From contig CAYTIB010000043.1 in the NCBI GenBank assembly GCA_964437725.1, forward strand, positions 1 through 31,250: 31,250 bases of DNA, in the 5' to 3' direction. Source of the DNA: CAYTIB01 sp964437725 (lineage in GTDB: Bacteria; UBA8248; JACPRG01; G963555815). Shown one piece after another: positions 24,447 to 31,250 of the stretch; position 1 is the stretch's first letter; each line of letters begins with the position of its first letter. The notes below the pieces were generated by a model. It had not been told where the DNA came from and did no database searches. It was given only the letters and a program-made list of their open reading frames with translations. Both the position numbers and the translations under genes were made by a program.

Positions 24447-25322
24447 ATGAAACTAGGTATTGCCCAAATCAATCCCACGCTTGGCAATTTGGATCGAAAC
24501 GTGGAGATTTTCCGAAAAACAGTTAAAGAGGCGATAGAAAAAGGTTTGGAGCTTCTTGTCTTTCCGGAGTTGGGCCTGACAGGCTATTTTTTGAAAGATA
24601 TGGTCCCTACCGTCGCCCAACGACTAGATTCAAAGTTAATTCGGGAAATTCAACGAGTAAGCAAAAAGATTTCGATTGTTGTCGGGCTAGTCGAAGAATC
24701 ATCCGATTACTGTTTTTACAACTCCGTTCTCTACTTTGAGGCGGGAAAAATCCTTCATGTTCATAGAAAGGTTTACCTTCCGACTTATGGTATTTTCGAC
24801 GAGGAGCGCTACCTTTCCCGAGGAACTCAGGTGAGAGCCTTTGATACCCGCTTTGGGCGAATTGCGATGCTCGTTTGTGAAGACGCTTGGCATCCATCGA
24901 CGGTCTATCTCGCCTCGCAGGCCGGATCCCAGATTCTTATCATCCCTGCTTCCAGTCCAAGTCGAGGGGTGGAGAGAGGAGATAAACTTCAGATCAGTGA
25001 AACTTGGGAAAGCATGGTCAAGGTCTACGCAACCCTATTCATGCAGTTTTGTGTTTTTGTGAATCGGGTAGGTTATGAGGACGGCATCAATTTTTGGGGT
25101 GGGTCAGAGGTAGTGAACCCTAGCGGCAAGAGAATTCTGAAGGGCCCATATTTGGACGATGCACTTGTTGAAACGACGCTGAATTTAGAGGAAGTGCGTC
25201 GGGCGCGTGTAGCTTCGCCGATTCTTGGGGATGAAGATCTAAATCTAACTATTCAGGAACTCCTGTACCAGCAAAACCTTCGCGAACATGGACGGCCGAT
25301 GGAAGGAAATGGTGGCAAATAA
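24447..25322 (+). CDS. Nitrilase-fold amidase, probable glutaminase partner of NadE
   Basis: Carbon-nitrogen hydrolase of 291 residues. The catalytic triad is intact: E41 in FPELGLTGY, K109 in HRKVYLPTYGIFDE, C145 in LVCEDAWH. The spacing and the YLPTYGIFDEERYLSRG segment resemble the glutaminase half of glutamine-dependent NAD synthetases. AGGAGGAC just before the ATG at 24447 decides the start; the frame is open for 37 more codons upstream but those overlap the methyltransferase. Because the next gene is a synthetase-only NadE, the two probably cooperate, this one freeing ammonia from glutamine; that is inference from context, and a separate amidase role is possible. Confidence 0.88.
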   Translation: MKLGIAQINPTLGNLDRNVEIFRKTVKEAIEKGLELLVFPELGLTGYFLKDMVPTVAQRLDSKLIREIQRVSKKISIVVGLVEESSDYCFYNSVLYFEAGKILHVHRKVYLPTYGIFDEERYLSRGTQVRAFDTRFGRIAMLVCEDAWHPSTVYLASQAGSQILIIPASSPSRGVERGDKLQISETWESMVKVYATLFMQFCVFVNRVGYEDGINFWGGSEVVNPSGKRILKGPYLDDALVETTLNLEEVRRARVASPILGDEDLNLTIQELLYQQNLREHGRPMEGNGGK

Positions 25323-25419
25323 CCGATCCGGAAGTAAAAAGTATCCCAATAAAGCTTCAGCGAGAAGAGATAAAACTTCGGTAACTTCTCGGTTGTCGGG
25401 CAATGGAGTTCGACATTCT

Positions 25420-26274
25420 ATGCAGACCAATAACTCAAACCACCTTCCACCAATTCCAGAGCTAGAGATTAATGCCAAACTTGCGGTGAGGCTCCTCGTT
25501 GGTTTTATCAAAAATGTTGTAACAAAAACGGGATTCTCGCGGGTGGTTGTTGGGGTATCGGGCGGAGTTGATTCCGCGCTTTGCGTCTATTTGGCCAAAA
25601 GAGCTTTGGGGAGAGAAAATGTTACCGGCATTGTTATGCCCTATCGCTTAAGCAGCCCGGAGAGTATTCAGCACGCAAGGTTGATATTAAAAAAGACGCG
25701 CATCCGTTCTATGACCGTCGAAATATCAGAAATGGTTGATGCCTACTTTGAGAAGTTCACCGATATCAACAGTATGCGAAAAGGCAATAAGATGGCGCGG
25801 GAGCGCATGACAATCCTTTATGATCAGTCTGCTGCACTTGATGCGCTCGTTCTTGGAACCAGTAATAAATCTGAGTTGCTGCTTGGCTATGGGACGCTCT
25901 ACGGCGATATGGCCCATGCACTTAATCCGCTAGGGGATCTATATAAAACACAAGTTTGGCAAGTGGCTGCTAACATGGGCGTTCCGGAGGAGATTGTTGG
26001 AAAGGCCGCAAGCGCAGATTTGGTTGTGGGCCAGACAGACGAGGATGACTTGGGGTTTCAGTATGCTGATGTCGATGTTTTGTTGTATCACCTAGTGGAT
26101 CTGCGCTGCTCACGGGAGGAGCTTATCGATAAAGGGTTTGACTCTGCTTTCATCGACCGCGTGGACCGCTTGGTGCGATTAAATCAGTACAAGCGCCGTC
26201 TCCCAGTGGTCGCAAAGATCTCCACCCGCACCATTGACCGTGATTTTCGTTATGCAAGAGATTGGGGAATCTAA
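25420..26274 (+). CDS. nadE: NAD+ synthetase, single-domain NadE
   Basis: ATP-dependent synthetase that converts nicotinic acid adenine dinucleotide to NAD+. The PP-loop SGGVDSA is in VVGVSGGVDSALC, and the later RERMTILYDQSAALDALVLGTSNKSELLLGYGTLYGDMAHALNPLGDLYKTQV and ADLVVGQTDEDDLGF are strong NadE motifs. From the ATG at 25420 (GGAG 11 bases before) the protein is 284 residues, the family size, and begins near the conserved PELEINAKLAVRLLVGFIK. The frame stays open to an ATG at 25288 inside the amidase gene, which would add 44 basic, low-complexity residues; that start has no ribosome-binding site but is not excluded. No glutaminase domain is fused. Confidence 0.95.
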   Translation: MQTNNSNHLPPIPELEINAKLAVRLLVGFIKNVVTKTGFSRVVVGVSGGVDSALCVYLAKRALGRENVTGIVMPYRLSSPESIQHARLILKKTRIRSMTVEISEMVDAYFEKFTDINSMRKGNKMARERMTILYDQSAALDALVLGTSNKSELLLGYGTLYGDMAHALNPLGDLYKTQVWQVAANMGVPEEIVGKAASADLVVGQTDEDDLGFQYADVDVLLYHLVDLRCSREELIDKGFDSAFIDRVDRLVRLNQYKRRLPVVAKISTRTIDRDFRYARDWGI

Positions 26275-26276
26275 TC

Positions 26277-26290
26277 AGAACGAGAGTTCT
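26277..26290 (+). other. Small GNRA-loop hairpin after nadE
   Basis: AGAAC-GAGA-GTTCT, a 5-pair stem with a GNRA tetraloop, lies directly after the nadE stop and is followed by TATTCCCCC rather than a U-run. It may be an mRNA 3'-end stabiliser or a weak terminator. I do not see a clear promoter for the thiamin genes between it and the riboswitch. Confidence 0.3.
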
Positions 26291-26330
26291 TATTCCCCCA
26301 GTACTTCTTACTCGGTGCATAAGTTATCTC

Positions 26331-26419
26331 GCCGCTAGGGGTGGAATACTGAGAGTTGGCCAGGAGCTGCCGATAACCCTTAGAACCTGATCGGGTTAAA
26401 CCCCGCGGAGGGAAGCGGT
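26331..26419 (+). ncRNA. TPP riboswitch aptamer (THI element)
   Basis: The thiamin pyrophosphate aptamer is recognised by AGGGGTG, ACTGAGAG, ACCCTTAGAACCTGATCGGG, the TTAAA-CCCCGCG junction and GGAGGGAAGCGG in the standard order and spacing. P1 pairs GCCGCT (26331-26336) with AGCGGT (26414-26419, one wobble). It precedes thiS, thiG and thiE, whose products make thiamin, so TPP should switch them off. The 3' arm of P1 is also used by the antiterminator just downstream. Confidence 0.97.
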
Positions 26420-26460
26420 TGAAATTCCTGTTACTCCCAAACAGGTCCGCATTCAACCGC
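26415..26460 (+). promoter_or_regulatory. Antiterminator of the TPP riboswitch
   Basis: GCGGTTGAA (26415-26423) is the exact complement of TTCAACCGC (26452-26460). The first strand takes the 3' side of aptamer stem P1 and the second takes the 5' arm of the terminator, so this 9-pair helix excludes both. A small stem CCTGTT/AACAGG (26427-26445, loop ACTCCCA) lies inside and shortens the loop. Without TPP this helix should form and let transcription pass. Confidence 0.85.
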
Positions 26461-26487
26461 ATGTCCCATTGGACGGGCGGTTTTTTT
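26455..26487 (+). terminator. Intrinsic terminator controlled by the TPP riboswitch
   Basis: AACCGC (26455-26460) pairs with GCGGTT (26477-26482) and inside it GTCC (26463-26466) pairs with GGAC (26471-26474) around loop CATT. Seven Ts (26481-26487) follow. The U-run ends exactly at the thiS ATG. Forms when TPP holds P1 closed. Confidence 0.93.
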
Positions 26488-26715
26488 ATGACCAGGGCAA
26501 ATGAAAGTGTCTCAATTATATTAAATGGGGACACGCGGGATATTCCTTCAGGCCTGACGGTTAACGGGTTGCTAGAGCACCTGAAAATCACTGGGAAACA
26601 ACTGGCTGTGGCCCGCAACTCAGAGATTGTCCCCAAATTCGATCATGAAACGGTCGAAATTGAAAACGGGGATCATATAGAGATCGTACACGCCATCGGA
26701 GGAGGAGCTTCTTAA
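26488..26715 (+). CDS. thiS: Sulfur carrier protein ThiS
   Basis: 75-residue ubiquitin-like sulfur carrier for thiazole formation. SIILNGDTRDIPSGLTVNGLLEHLKI and LAVARNSEIVPK, then DGDHIEIVHAIGGG-type end (here ENGDHIEIVHAIGGG) are classical. The ATG at 26488 is the only sensible start, because the open frame further upstream is the riboswitch itself. There is no normal ribosome-binding site: the only purine-rich run is GGGCGG at 26475-26480, within the terminator stem, 7 bases before the ATG. Unusually the protein ends GGG-Ala-Ser rather than Gly-Gly, so two residues would have to be removed before the C-terminal glycine can be adenylated. Confidence 0.93.
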   Translation: MTRANESVSIILNGDTRDIPSGLTVNGLLEHLKITGKQLAVARNSEIVPKFDHETVEIENGDHIEIVHAIGGGAS

Positions 26716-26789
26716 TACTAATTATTCGCAAGAATTAAATATGTGTCCACCTTACTGGGCCGGACAGCATCGGTGAGGAGAAGTCCATT

Positions 26790-27566
26790 ATGCCATCGAC
26801 CTATGAGTTGGCCGGGAATGTTTTTACTTCTCGACTGATCGTTGGAAGCGGTAAGTACAGGAATTTAGAAGAAACCAGATTGGCCACTGAGGCCAGTGGG
26901 GCCGAAATCATCACAGTTGCCGTGCGCCGTATCAACCTGGATAAAAGCCAAGGCGAGAGCTTGCTTGACTTCATTGATCCCAAAGCATACAAGATCCTGC
27001 CGAATAGTGCCGGTTGCTACACTGTGAACGATGCGGTGATGACATGTTGTCTCGCTCGTGAGCTCTTGGGGTCGGACATGGTTAAGCTAGAGGTTATAGG
27101 GGATGATAAAACCCTCTTTCCGGACAATGAAAAAACGGTAGAAGCTGCAAAAATTCTTGTCGATGAGGGATTTATCGTACTCCCCTATTGTTCCGACGAC
27201 CCCATAATTTGCAAGAAATTGGAAGATGTGGGGTGTGCAGCAGTCATGCCTTTGGCTGCACCTATCGGATCGGGGTTGGGGATTAGAAATCCGTGTAATA
27301 TTCAAATTATCCTCGAAAACTCTAAGGTTCCGGTCATTGTCGATGCAGGGGTGGGAATTGCATCCGACGCTTCGATCGCTATGGAAATGGGATGCACAGC
27401 AGTCCTCATGAATTCTGCTATTGCAGGTGCCCAAAATCCCGTAAAGATGGCTGGGGCCATGAAGTTAGCTGTTCAAGCTGGGCGACTAGCTTATGAGGCT
27501 GGCCGAATTCCCAAAAAGCTATATGGAACAGCATCTAGCCCTATCGAGGGGGTTGTCCAGAATTAG
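26790..27566 (+). CDS. thiG: Thiazole synthase ThiG
   Basis: 258-residue TIM-barrel enzyme that makes the thiazole phosphate of thiamin from deoxyxylulose 5-phosphate, dehydroglycine and the ThiS thiocarboxylate. LIVGSGKYRN opens the protein; the Schiff-base lysine is K99 in VKLEVIGDDKTLFPDN; AAVMPLAAPIGSGLGI and VPVIVDAGVGIASDASIAMEMG form the phosphate-binding part, and VLMNSAIAGAQNPVKMA ends the barrel. GAGGAGAAG lies before the ATG. It is 74 bases after thiS and 138 bases before thiE. The dehydroglycine source (thiH or thiO) and thiF are not in the window. Confidence 0.97.
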   Translation: MPSTYELAGNVFTSRLIVGSGKYRNLEETRLATEASGAEIITVAVRRINLDKSQGESLLDFIDPKAYKILPNSAGCYTVNDAVMTCCLARELLGSDMVKLEVIGDDKTLFPDNEKTVEAAKILVDEGFIVLPYCSDDPIICKKLEDVGCAAVMPLAAPIGSGLGIRNPCNIQIILENSKVPVIVDAGVGIASDASIAMEMGCTAVLMNSAIAGAQNPVKMAGAMKLAVQAGRLAYEAGRIPKKLYGTASSPIEGVVQN

Positions 27567-27704
27567 GCATTTCAAAATTTGATAGTGACTATTTTCAATG
27601 GACACCTTCAACCCCCTGGATGATTTTTCGCAAGTTTTCAGCCGTCCGATTGCTTTGGAATTTTGGCAGGATAAGTTCAAAAAATAGTTTCCCTGGGTTT
27701 TCTA

Positions 27705-28355
27705 ATGGATCTACCCCGCTTTTATCTAATTACTGATCAAAAATTAGTTCCCAATGGCGACTTGTTGGGATCCATCAGGGCATCTTTTGAGGGGGGTGTC
27801 CGCTTGCTCCAGATTCGCGAAAAAGAATTGTTGGGGGGGCCTCTTTACCGATTGGCCGAGGCTGTTAAAAAACTTGCTGAGCAGTTCAATGTAAAGTTTC
27901 TGATCAACGACCGAGTAGATGTTGCGTCTGCGATTGGGGCGGATGGTGTCCACCTGGGAAGCCGGGGAATCTCTTTGAATAATTTACGGTATACTTTCGG
28001 GGAAAAAATGCTTCTTGGTTATTCGGCTCATACTGTGGAAGAGGCGAAGGTAGCCAGTTGTCTCGGGGCTGACTTTGTAACTCTAAGTCCGATTTTCCCA
28101 ACTCGAAAAGAGTTTGCGGGTCCGGTTATGGGCCTAGAAGGATTGCGAACCGCTTGTTCAGAACTGAATGTTCCTGTTTATGCCCTTGGAGGAATTACTC
28201 CGGAAAATGTTCCCGATATTCTAGATGCGGGGGCCTACGGTGTAGCGCTTATCTCATATGTGTTTTGTGATTCCGCCCCAGGAACAAGAGCCCGAGAGAT
28301 TGTCCGCTTAGTCGAGGATGAGAAAAAGCTCCGATATTTTGAGAAATATGAGTAG
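27705..28355 (+). CDS. thiE: Thiamin-phosphate synthase ThiE
   Basis: 216-residue TIM-barrel enzyme that joins the pyrimidine diphosphate to the thiazole phosphate. FYLITDQKL, LLQIREKELLGGPL, FLINDRVDVASAIGADGVHLG, LLGYSAHTVEEA, ADFVTLSPIFPTRKE and VYALGGITPENV are the conserved ThiE strands and loops in order. The ATG has only CCTGGG as a weak ribosome-binding site. Length is normal. The 138-base gap from thiG holds no recognised signal. A hairpin-U terminator follows 52 bases after the stop, closing the thiamin genes. Confidence 0.95.
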   Translation: MDLPRFYLITDQKLVPNGDLLGSIRASFEGGVRLLQIREKELLGGPLYRLAEAVKKLAEQFNVKFLINDRVDVASAIGADGVHLGSRGISLNNLRYTFGEKMLLGYSAHTVEEAKVASCLGADFVTLSPIFPTRKEFAGPVMGLEGLRTACSELNVPVYALGGITPENVPDILDAGAYGVALISYVFCDSAPGTRAREIVRLVEDEKKLRYFEKYE

Positions 28356-28407
28356 TGTTAATTTAGGTGAAAAAATCCAGAAAAATCTCAATGGGAACAA
28401 TTTTATT

Positions 28408-28432
28408 CCGTAAGTACCTACGGCAATTTTTT
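28408..28432 (+). terminator. Intrinsic terminator after thiE
   Basis: CCGTA and TACGG form a short stem with loop AGTACC, followed by CAATTTTTTA. The stem is short but the U-run (28427-28432) is good and the site lies between two convergent genes, overlapping the last codon of the dehydrogenase on the other strand. Read on the minus strand there is no U-run, so it serves the plus strand only. Confidence 0.65.
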
Positions 28433-29588
28433 ATTCAGCAGCTCTTTCGTAAATTTGGATGATTTCTTTTTTCGTAATCCGGCGTGGATTGAAATCAAGG
28501 ATTCGGGTGATCATCGATGCAGCCTCAGACAATTCCGGGATAGCATCGGAGCTAATATCTAGTTCTTTGAGTGTTGTCGGGATGCCCACGTCCTCACAGA
28601 GCGTGCGGACTGCGTCGACAGCCGTCTCTGCCGCTTCTCTCAATGAGAGCCCTTCAGTATCTTCGCCTAGTATTTCTGCGATGATGGCGAACTTTTCCAG
28701 GTTTCCAAGGAAGTTAAATTCCATAACATGAGGAAAAAGCATTGCATTACTAACTCCGTGGGGAATGTGGTACCGGCCACCCAGCGGATAAGATAGTGCA
28801 TGAATTGCTCCTGCGCTTGCTCCAGCCAAGCAGACCCCACCGTAATAACTGCCAAGTAACATGTCGTCGCGTGCTTTGAGGTCTCCTCCGTTATGAACGG
28901 CCTGGCGGATGCTTCCTGAAATCAGCCTCATTCCCTCTATGGAGAACATTTCCGAAATAGGGGTAGCGTTGAGAGCAACGTAAGTTTCCAGGCAATGGGT
29001 AAGAGCATCAATTCCGGAGGCCGCAGTCTGCGCAGGTGGTAAACCCAGAGTGAGATTTGGATCTAGTATGGCGACGTCTGAAATAATGTGCGAGCTGACG
29101 ATCGCTTTTTTGACTTTTTCCTCCTCAATGGAAAAAATGGCATTGGGTGTGGCCTCAGCACCTGTACCGGCGGTGGTTGGTATTAGAATAGACGGTAGGC
29201 CAGCTTTAGGGACAAGGTCTATGCCCAAGTAATCGCGGACCTCGCCCTGGTTTGCCAAGAGAACGCTCATCGATTTCGCTACGTCGAGTGGACTCCCACC
29301 CCCAATACCGACGATCAGGTCATAATTTTTCCCTTTGTGATCACGGAAACATTTTTCTAAGTCCTCAATTGGTGGTTCTGGAGTTACATCGGTGTACACT
29401 TCTACTTCTATCCCAGAAAATTGCAGTGGGTCCAGAGCGAGGTCGAGGAGGCCAGTTCTTTTAATGCCTTCGTCGGAGATAATTAATGCGCGCTTAGCCC
29501 CAAAAGCCTTGGATTCTTCCTCGAGTTTTCCAATAGAACCAGGCCCGGACCAGACTCGGTTAGAAAAGCGCATCCTTGCGACATCCAT
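28431..29588 (-). CDS. Iron-type (group III) alcohol dehydrogenase
   Basis: 385-residue NAD(P)-dependent dehydrogenase of the Fe-containing family (FucO/YqhD/maleylacetate reductase type). The nucleotide-binding GGGSPLDVAK is at 96-105; TTAGTGAEAT is typical; the metal ligands are D194 and H198 (GIDALTH), H263 (GAIHALSYPLGG) and H277 (HIPHG), positions that match FucO closely. The protein starts MDVARMRFSNRVWSGPG. Substrate cannot be told from sequence. It lies on the minus strand, downstream of two cyclase-family genes in the same direction, so it probably shares their pathway. No clear terminator for its own strand is seen. Confidence 0.93.
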   Translation of the reverse strand: MDVARMRFSNRVWSGPGSIGKLEEESKAFGAKRALIISDEGIKRTGLLDLALDPLQFSGIEVEVYTDVTPEPPIEDLEKCFRDHKGKNYDLIVGIGGGSPLDVAKSMSVLLANQGEVRDYLGIDLVPKAGLPSILIPTTAGTGAEATPNAIFSIEEEKVKKAIVSSHIISDVAILDPNLTLGLPPAQTAASGIDALTHCLETYVALNATPISEMFSIEGMRLISGSIRQAVHNGGDLKARDDMLLGSYYGGVCLAGASAGAIHALSYPLGGRYHIPHGVSNAMLFPHVMEFNFLGNLEKFAIIAEILGEDTEGLSLREAAETAVDAVRTLCEDVGIPTTLKELDISSDAIPELSEAASMITRILDFNPRRITKKEIIQIYERAAE

Positions 29589-29688
29589 CGTAGTGACTCC
29601 GTTTACATTTAAAATACCACTGAATTTCTAATCATTTCCGAATTGCATTCTTCTCTGGATAGTTGCGTATATTTTGGCAAGTTGCTAG

Positions 29689-30426
29689 TTAGCTTATATC
29701 TTCGATCCCCAGACCAAATTCTTTATCGAGAAAAAGGGCCACTGCCCGAATAGGCGACCCAGTTCCTTCTAAAATTTTCAGTGGGAATCCACAGAAGATA
29801 AACCGTTTTCCAGCTACCTGATTCAAGTTGCAAAGATTTTCAGTGTTGATCATTTCCCGCTCTAAACAAACGTGATGGGCGGGATAGGTTGTGTCCTTGA
29901 AGTTGTCAATGCTCGGGGCGTCTACGCCGACATTTATGCACCCTTGGTCGTGGAGCCATTCGGTAGCTTCTCGGTCTAGCCCGGGATACTCGTAGAGCCA
30001 TTCAATGTTTTCATTTTTCCCGTAGTTTCGGTCGTAGTGACCCGTCCAGAGGAGAACCGTGTCTCCTTGGCTAATAGTTAGATCATGTTTTTTCAGGGCT
30101 TCTTCAAGTTGGGACTTGCTGATAGCCGCTTGAGAGCCCACGTGAGAGACGTCTAGGCAAATAGCAGGCGTAAAGAAAGTCTCTAAGGAAATCTTGTCAA
30201 TGGAATCTGCGTTCGGGTCCGGTGTGAGGTGGTTGATGGCATCAAGATGTGTGGGACCATGATCGCTCATAAGAAGGCCACGGCATTCGTAGGAGAAATC
30301 TTTTTTCATTCTTCGGGTTTCGTCATGGGTGGGATTGGTAAAAATAACGGTTTTCACGTGGCCGGGGTAAACGGGCATCCCTTGGTAAATTGGCTGTGAA
30401 AGATCAACTATTGTGGCGCCTTTCAT
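29689..30426 (-). CDS. Cyclase-family metal-dependent hydrolase 1
   Basis: Member of the cyclase/kynurenine-formamidase-like family (PF04199 type), 245 residues, starting MKGATIVDLSQPIYQGMPVYPGH. The metal-binding signature usually H-T-G-T-H-x-D-x-P-x-H reads H56-G-P-T-H60-L-D62-A-I-N-H66, so the metal ligands are kept but the glycine and proline differ. WTGHYDRNYG, NVGVDAPSIDN and HHVCLEREMINTENL are the other conserved parts. GGAGG 9 bases before the ATG at 30426 decides the start; an open frame continues 26 codons upstream without support. Substrate unknown; amide, lactone or ring hydrolysis are the known reactions of the family. Confidence 0.88.
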   Translation of the reverse strand: MKGATIVDLSQPIYQGMPVYPGHVKTVIFTNPTHDETRRMKKDFSYECRGLLMSDHGPTHLDAINHLTPDPNADSIDKISLETFFTPAICLDVSHVGSQAAISKSQLEEALKKHDLTISQGDTVLLWTGHYDRNYGKNENIEWLYEYPGLDREATEWLHDQGCINVGVDAPSIDNFKDTTYPAHHVCLEREMINTENLCNLNQVAGKRFIFCGFPLKILEGTGSPIRAVALFLDKEFGLGIEDIS

Positions 30427-30574
30427 GTGAAGCTGCCTCCATCCGGGCGAACATTGCCCTTCGAGTTTATCGTGTACCCCCATTCCTGGTGAGTACAAAG
30501 CCAAACCGACAATTGCGGGTCAATCCTAACTCTATGATCAACTCCAAAATAAGCTATAGATCCGGAAATGTGGA

Positions 30575-31234
30575 TTACACTACTGCATAAATACGAGCTG
30601 GTGCTGCCTCGCAATTTTTTAGTTTAATGGGCGCTGCATGAAGCATGAAACGCTTTTTTTTGACCAGGTGGAGGTTTGTCAAACCCTCAATGAGGAAAAT
30701 TCCCGCACCCATCATAATTCGATGTACAACGAAATCCGCAGGCCTAAAATCCTTTAACCTTGCGTTATACTCCTCGAAGAAGTCGAATCCTATAGCCTTT
30801 GGATTCTTATTTACCAACCACCTTGCCACGTCCTCGTTAATGTAAGGGGAGTCAGTGTAGTACTCAGTTTTGCCGAACTTCTTATGCCCCCAGTCTGTTC
30901 TCAGAACGATAATGTCGTTCTTTTTTGGGATTTTGTCGTATTTCTGGACATCCTCGAGAGTGATTTCAGCGTTTTTTCGCCCCTTATGAGTGAGGTCGAG
31001 AATGATGGCCTCTCCGACGAACCTGTCTAAAGGAACCTTGTCTATTGGGGCTTTTCGGGCGAGAACATGCAGGGCAGAGTCGCAATGGGATGCCGTATGT
31101 GCGGAAAAGGAAACCCAGGTTGCCTGCCAGTGGGTTGGCTTGCGATGCGCAGTGGTCATCTTCACGGTTTGGGATACCGACGGTGGTACCGGAACCTTGT
31201 GATGGGTGTCCAGACTTAAATCGATTATTTTCAT
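30575..31234 (-). CDS. Cyclase-family metal-dependent hydrolase 2
   Basis: A second, diverged member of the same cyclase/hydrolase family, 219 residues. It starts MKIIDLSLDTHHKVPVPPS; its metal signature reads H46-T-A-S-H50-C-D52-S-A-L-H56, again with ligands kept but Gly and Pro replaced by Ala. DIIVLRTDWG, IGFDFFEEYN and HRIMMGAGIFLIEGLTNL are the later family motifs (the family more often has VGxDxxS in the second). AAGGAG lies before the ATG, so the 5' end is complete and within the window. It is 148 bases upstream of cyclase 1 in the same direction. The two are not close copies. Substrate is unknown. Confidence 0.85.
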   Translation of the reverse strand: MKIIDLSLDTHHKVPVPPSVSQTVKMTTAHRKPTHWQATWVSFSAHTASHCDSALHVLARKAPIDKVPLDRFVGEAIILDLTHKGRKNAEITLEDVQKYDKIPKKNDIIVLRTDWGHKKFGKTEYYTDSPYINEDVARWLVNKNPKAIGFDFFEEYNARLKDFRPADFVVHRIMMGAGIFLIEGLTNLHLVKKKRFMLHAAPIKLKNCEAAPARIYAVV

Positions 31235-31250
31235 TCGGCTCTCCTTGCCG

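Noticed and set aside
26419..26487. Upstream extension of the thiS frame
   Set aside because: These bases are the riboswitch expression platform, and the encoded residues are unlike any ThiS.
28408..28432. Bidirectional terminator between thiE and the dehydrogenase
   Set aside because: On the minus strand no U-run follows the stem, and the site overlaps the dehydrogenase stop codon.
1..31250. tRNA, rRNA, CRISPR, insertion sequences, attachment sites
   Set aside because: I looked for cloverleaf arms, regularly spaced repeats, transposase motifs and flanking direct repeats by eye and found none; a search by tRNAscan or ISfinder would settle it.

Overview
The window reads as one origin-proximal stretch of a bacterial chromosome. 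The order yidC-jag-mnmE-mnmG-rsmG-parA-parB, two perfect parS palindromes just before parA, and an F-type ATP synthase set with paired b' and b genes but no a or c gene is the arrangement known from Desulfobacterota (old Deltaproteobacteria) and some neighbouring phyla. I infer a Gram-negative bacterium of that general kind; the sequence does not fix the phylum. Base composition looks even, I see no insertion sequence, phage gene, tRNA, rRNA or CRISPR array, and coding density is high.

Layout. 1-5910: end of yidC (membrane insertase), jag/khpB (RNA binding), mnmE and mnmG (tRNA wobble-uridine modification), rsmG (16S rRNA methylation). 5911-7866: parS pair, parA, parB (chromosome segregation). 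7867-17363: a nine-gene V/A-type rotary ATPase set in the order G/H-like, I, K, E, C, F, A, B, D, which matches the Na+-ATPase (ntp) operon of Enterococcus hirae without its last two genes. 17409-23495: F-type ATP synthase genes b', b, delta, alpha, gamma, beta, epsilon. 23624-26274: a TrmN6-like methyltransferase, a nitrilase-fold amidase and a single-domain NAD synthetase. 26331-28355: a TPP riboswitch with a readable antiterminator/terminator, then thiS, thiG and thiE. 28431-31234, on the minus strand: an iron-type alcohol dehydrogenase and two metal-dependent cyclase/hydrolase family proteins.

The most notable feature is that a complete V/A-type ATPase set lies between parB and the F-type set, with 45 bases between the two. 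The proteolipid K keeps all five residue types that bind Na+ in E. hirae NtpK (here L54, T57, Q58, Q109, E138) and has one carboxylate per four-helix protomer, so the V-type enzyme is best read as an ATP-driven Na+ pump beside an ATP-making F-type enzyme of unknown ion (its a and c genes are not here). Other points are the fully readable TPP switch whose terminator U-run abuts the thiS start codon, a ThiS with two residues after the terminal glycines, an inverted pair of parS sites, an operator-like dyad before the V-type genes, and the split of NAD synthetase into separate amidase and synthetase genes. Start codons were moved from the longest open frame where a ribosome-binding site and family length favoured a downstream start (parA, parB, ntpB, ntpD, atpF, atpA, the amidase, nadE, thiS, cyclase 1).
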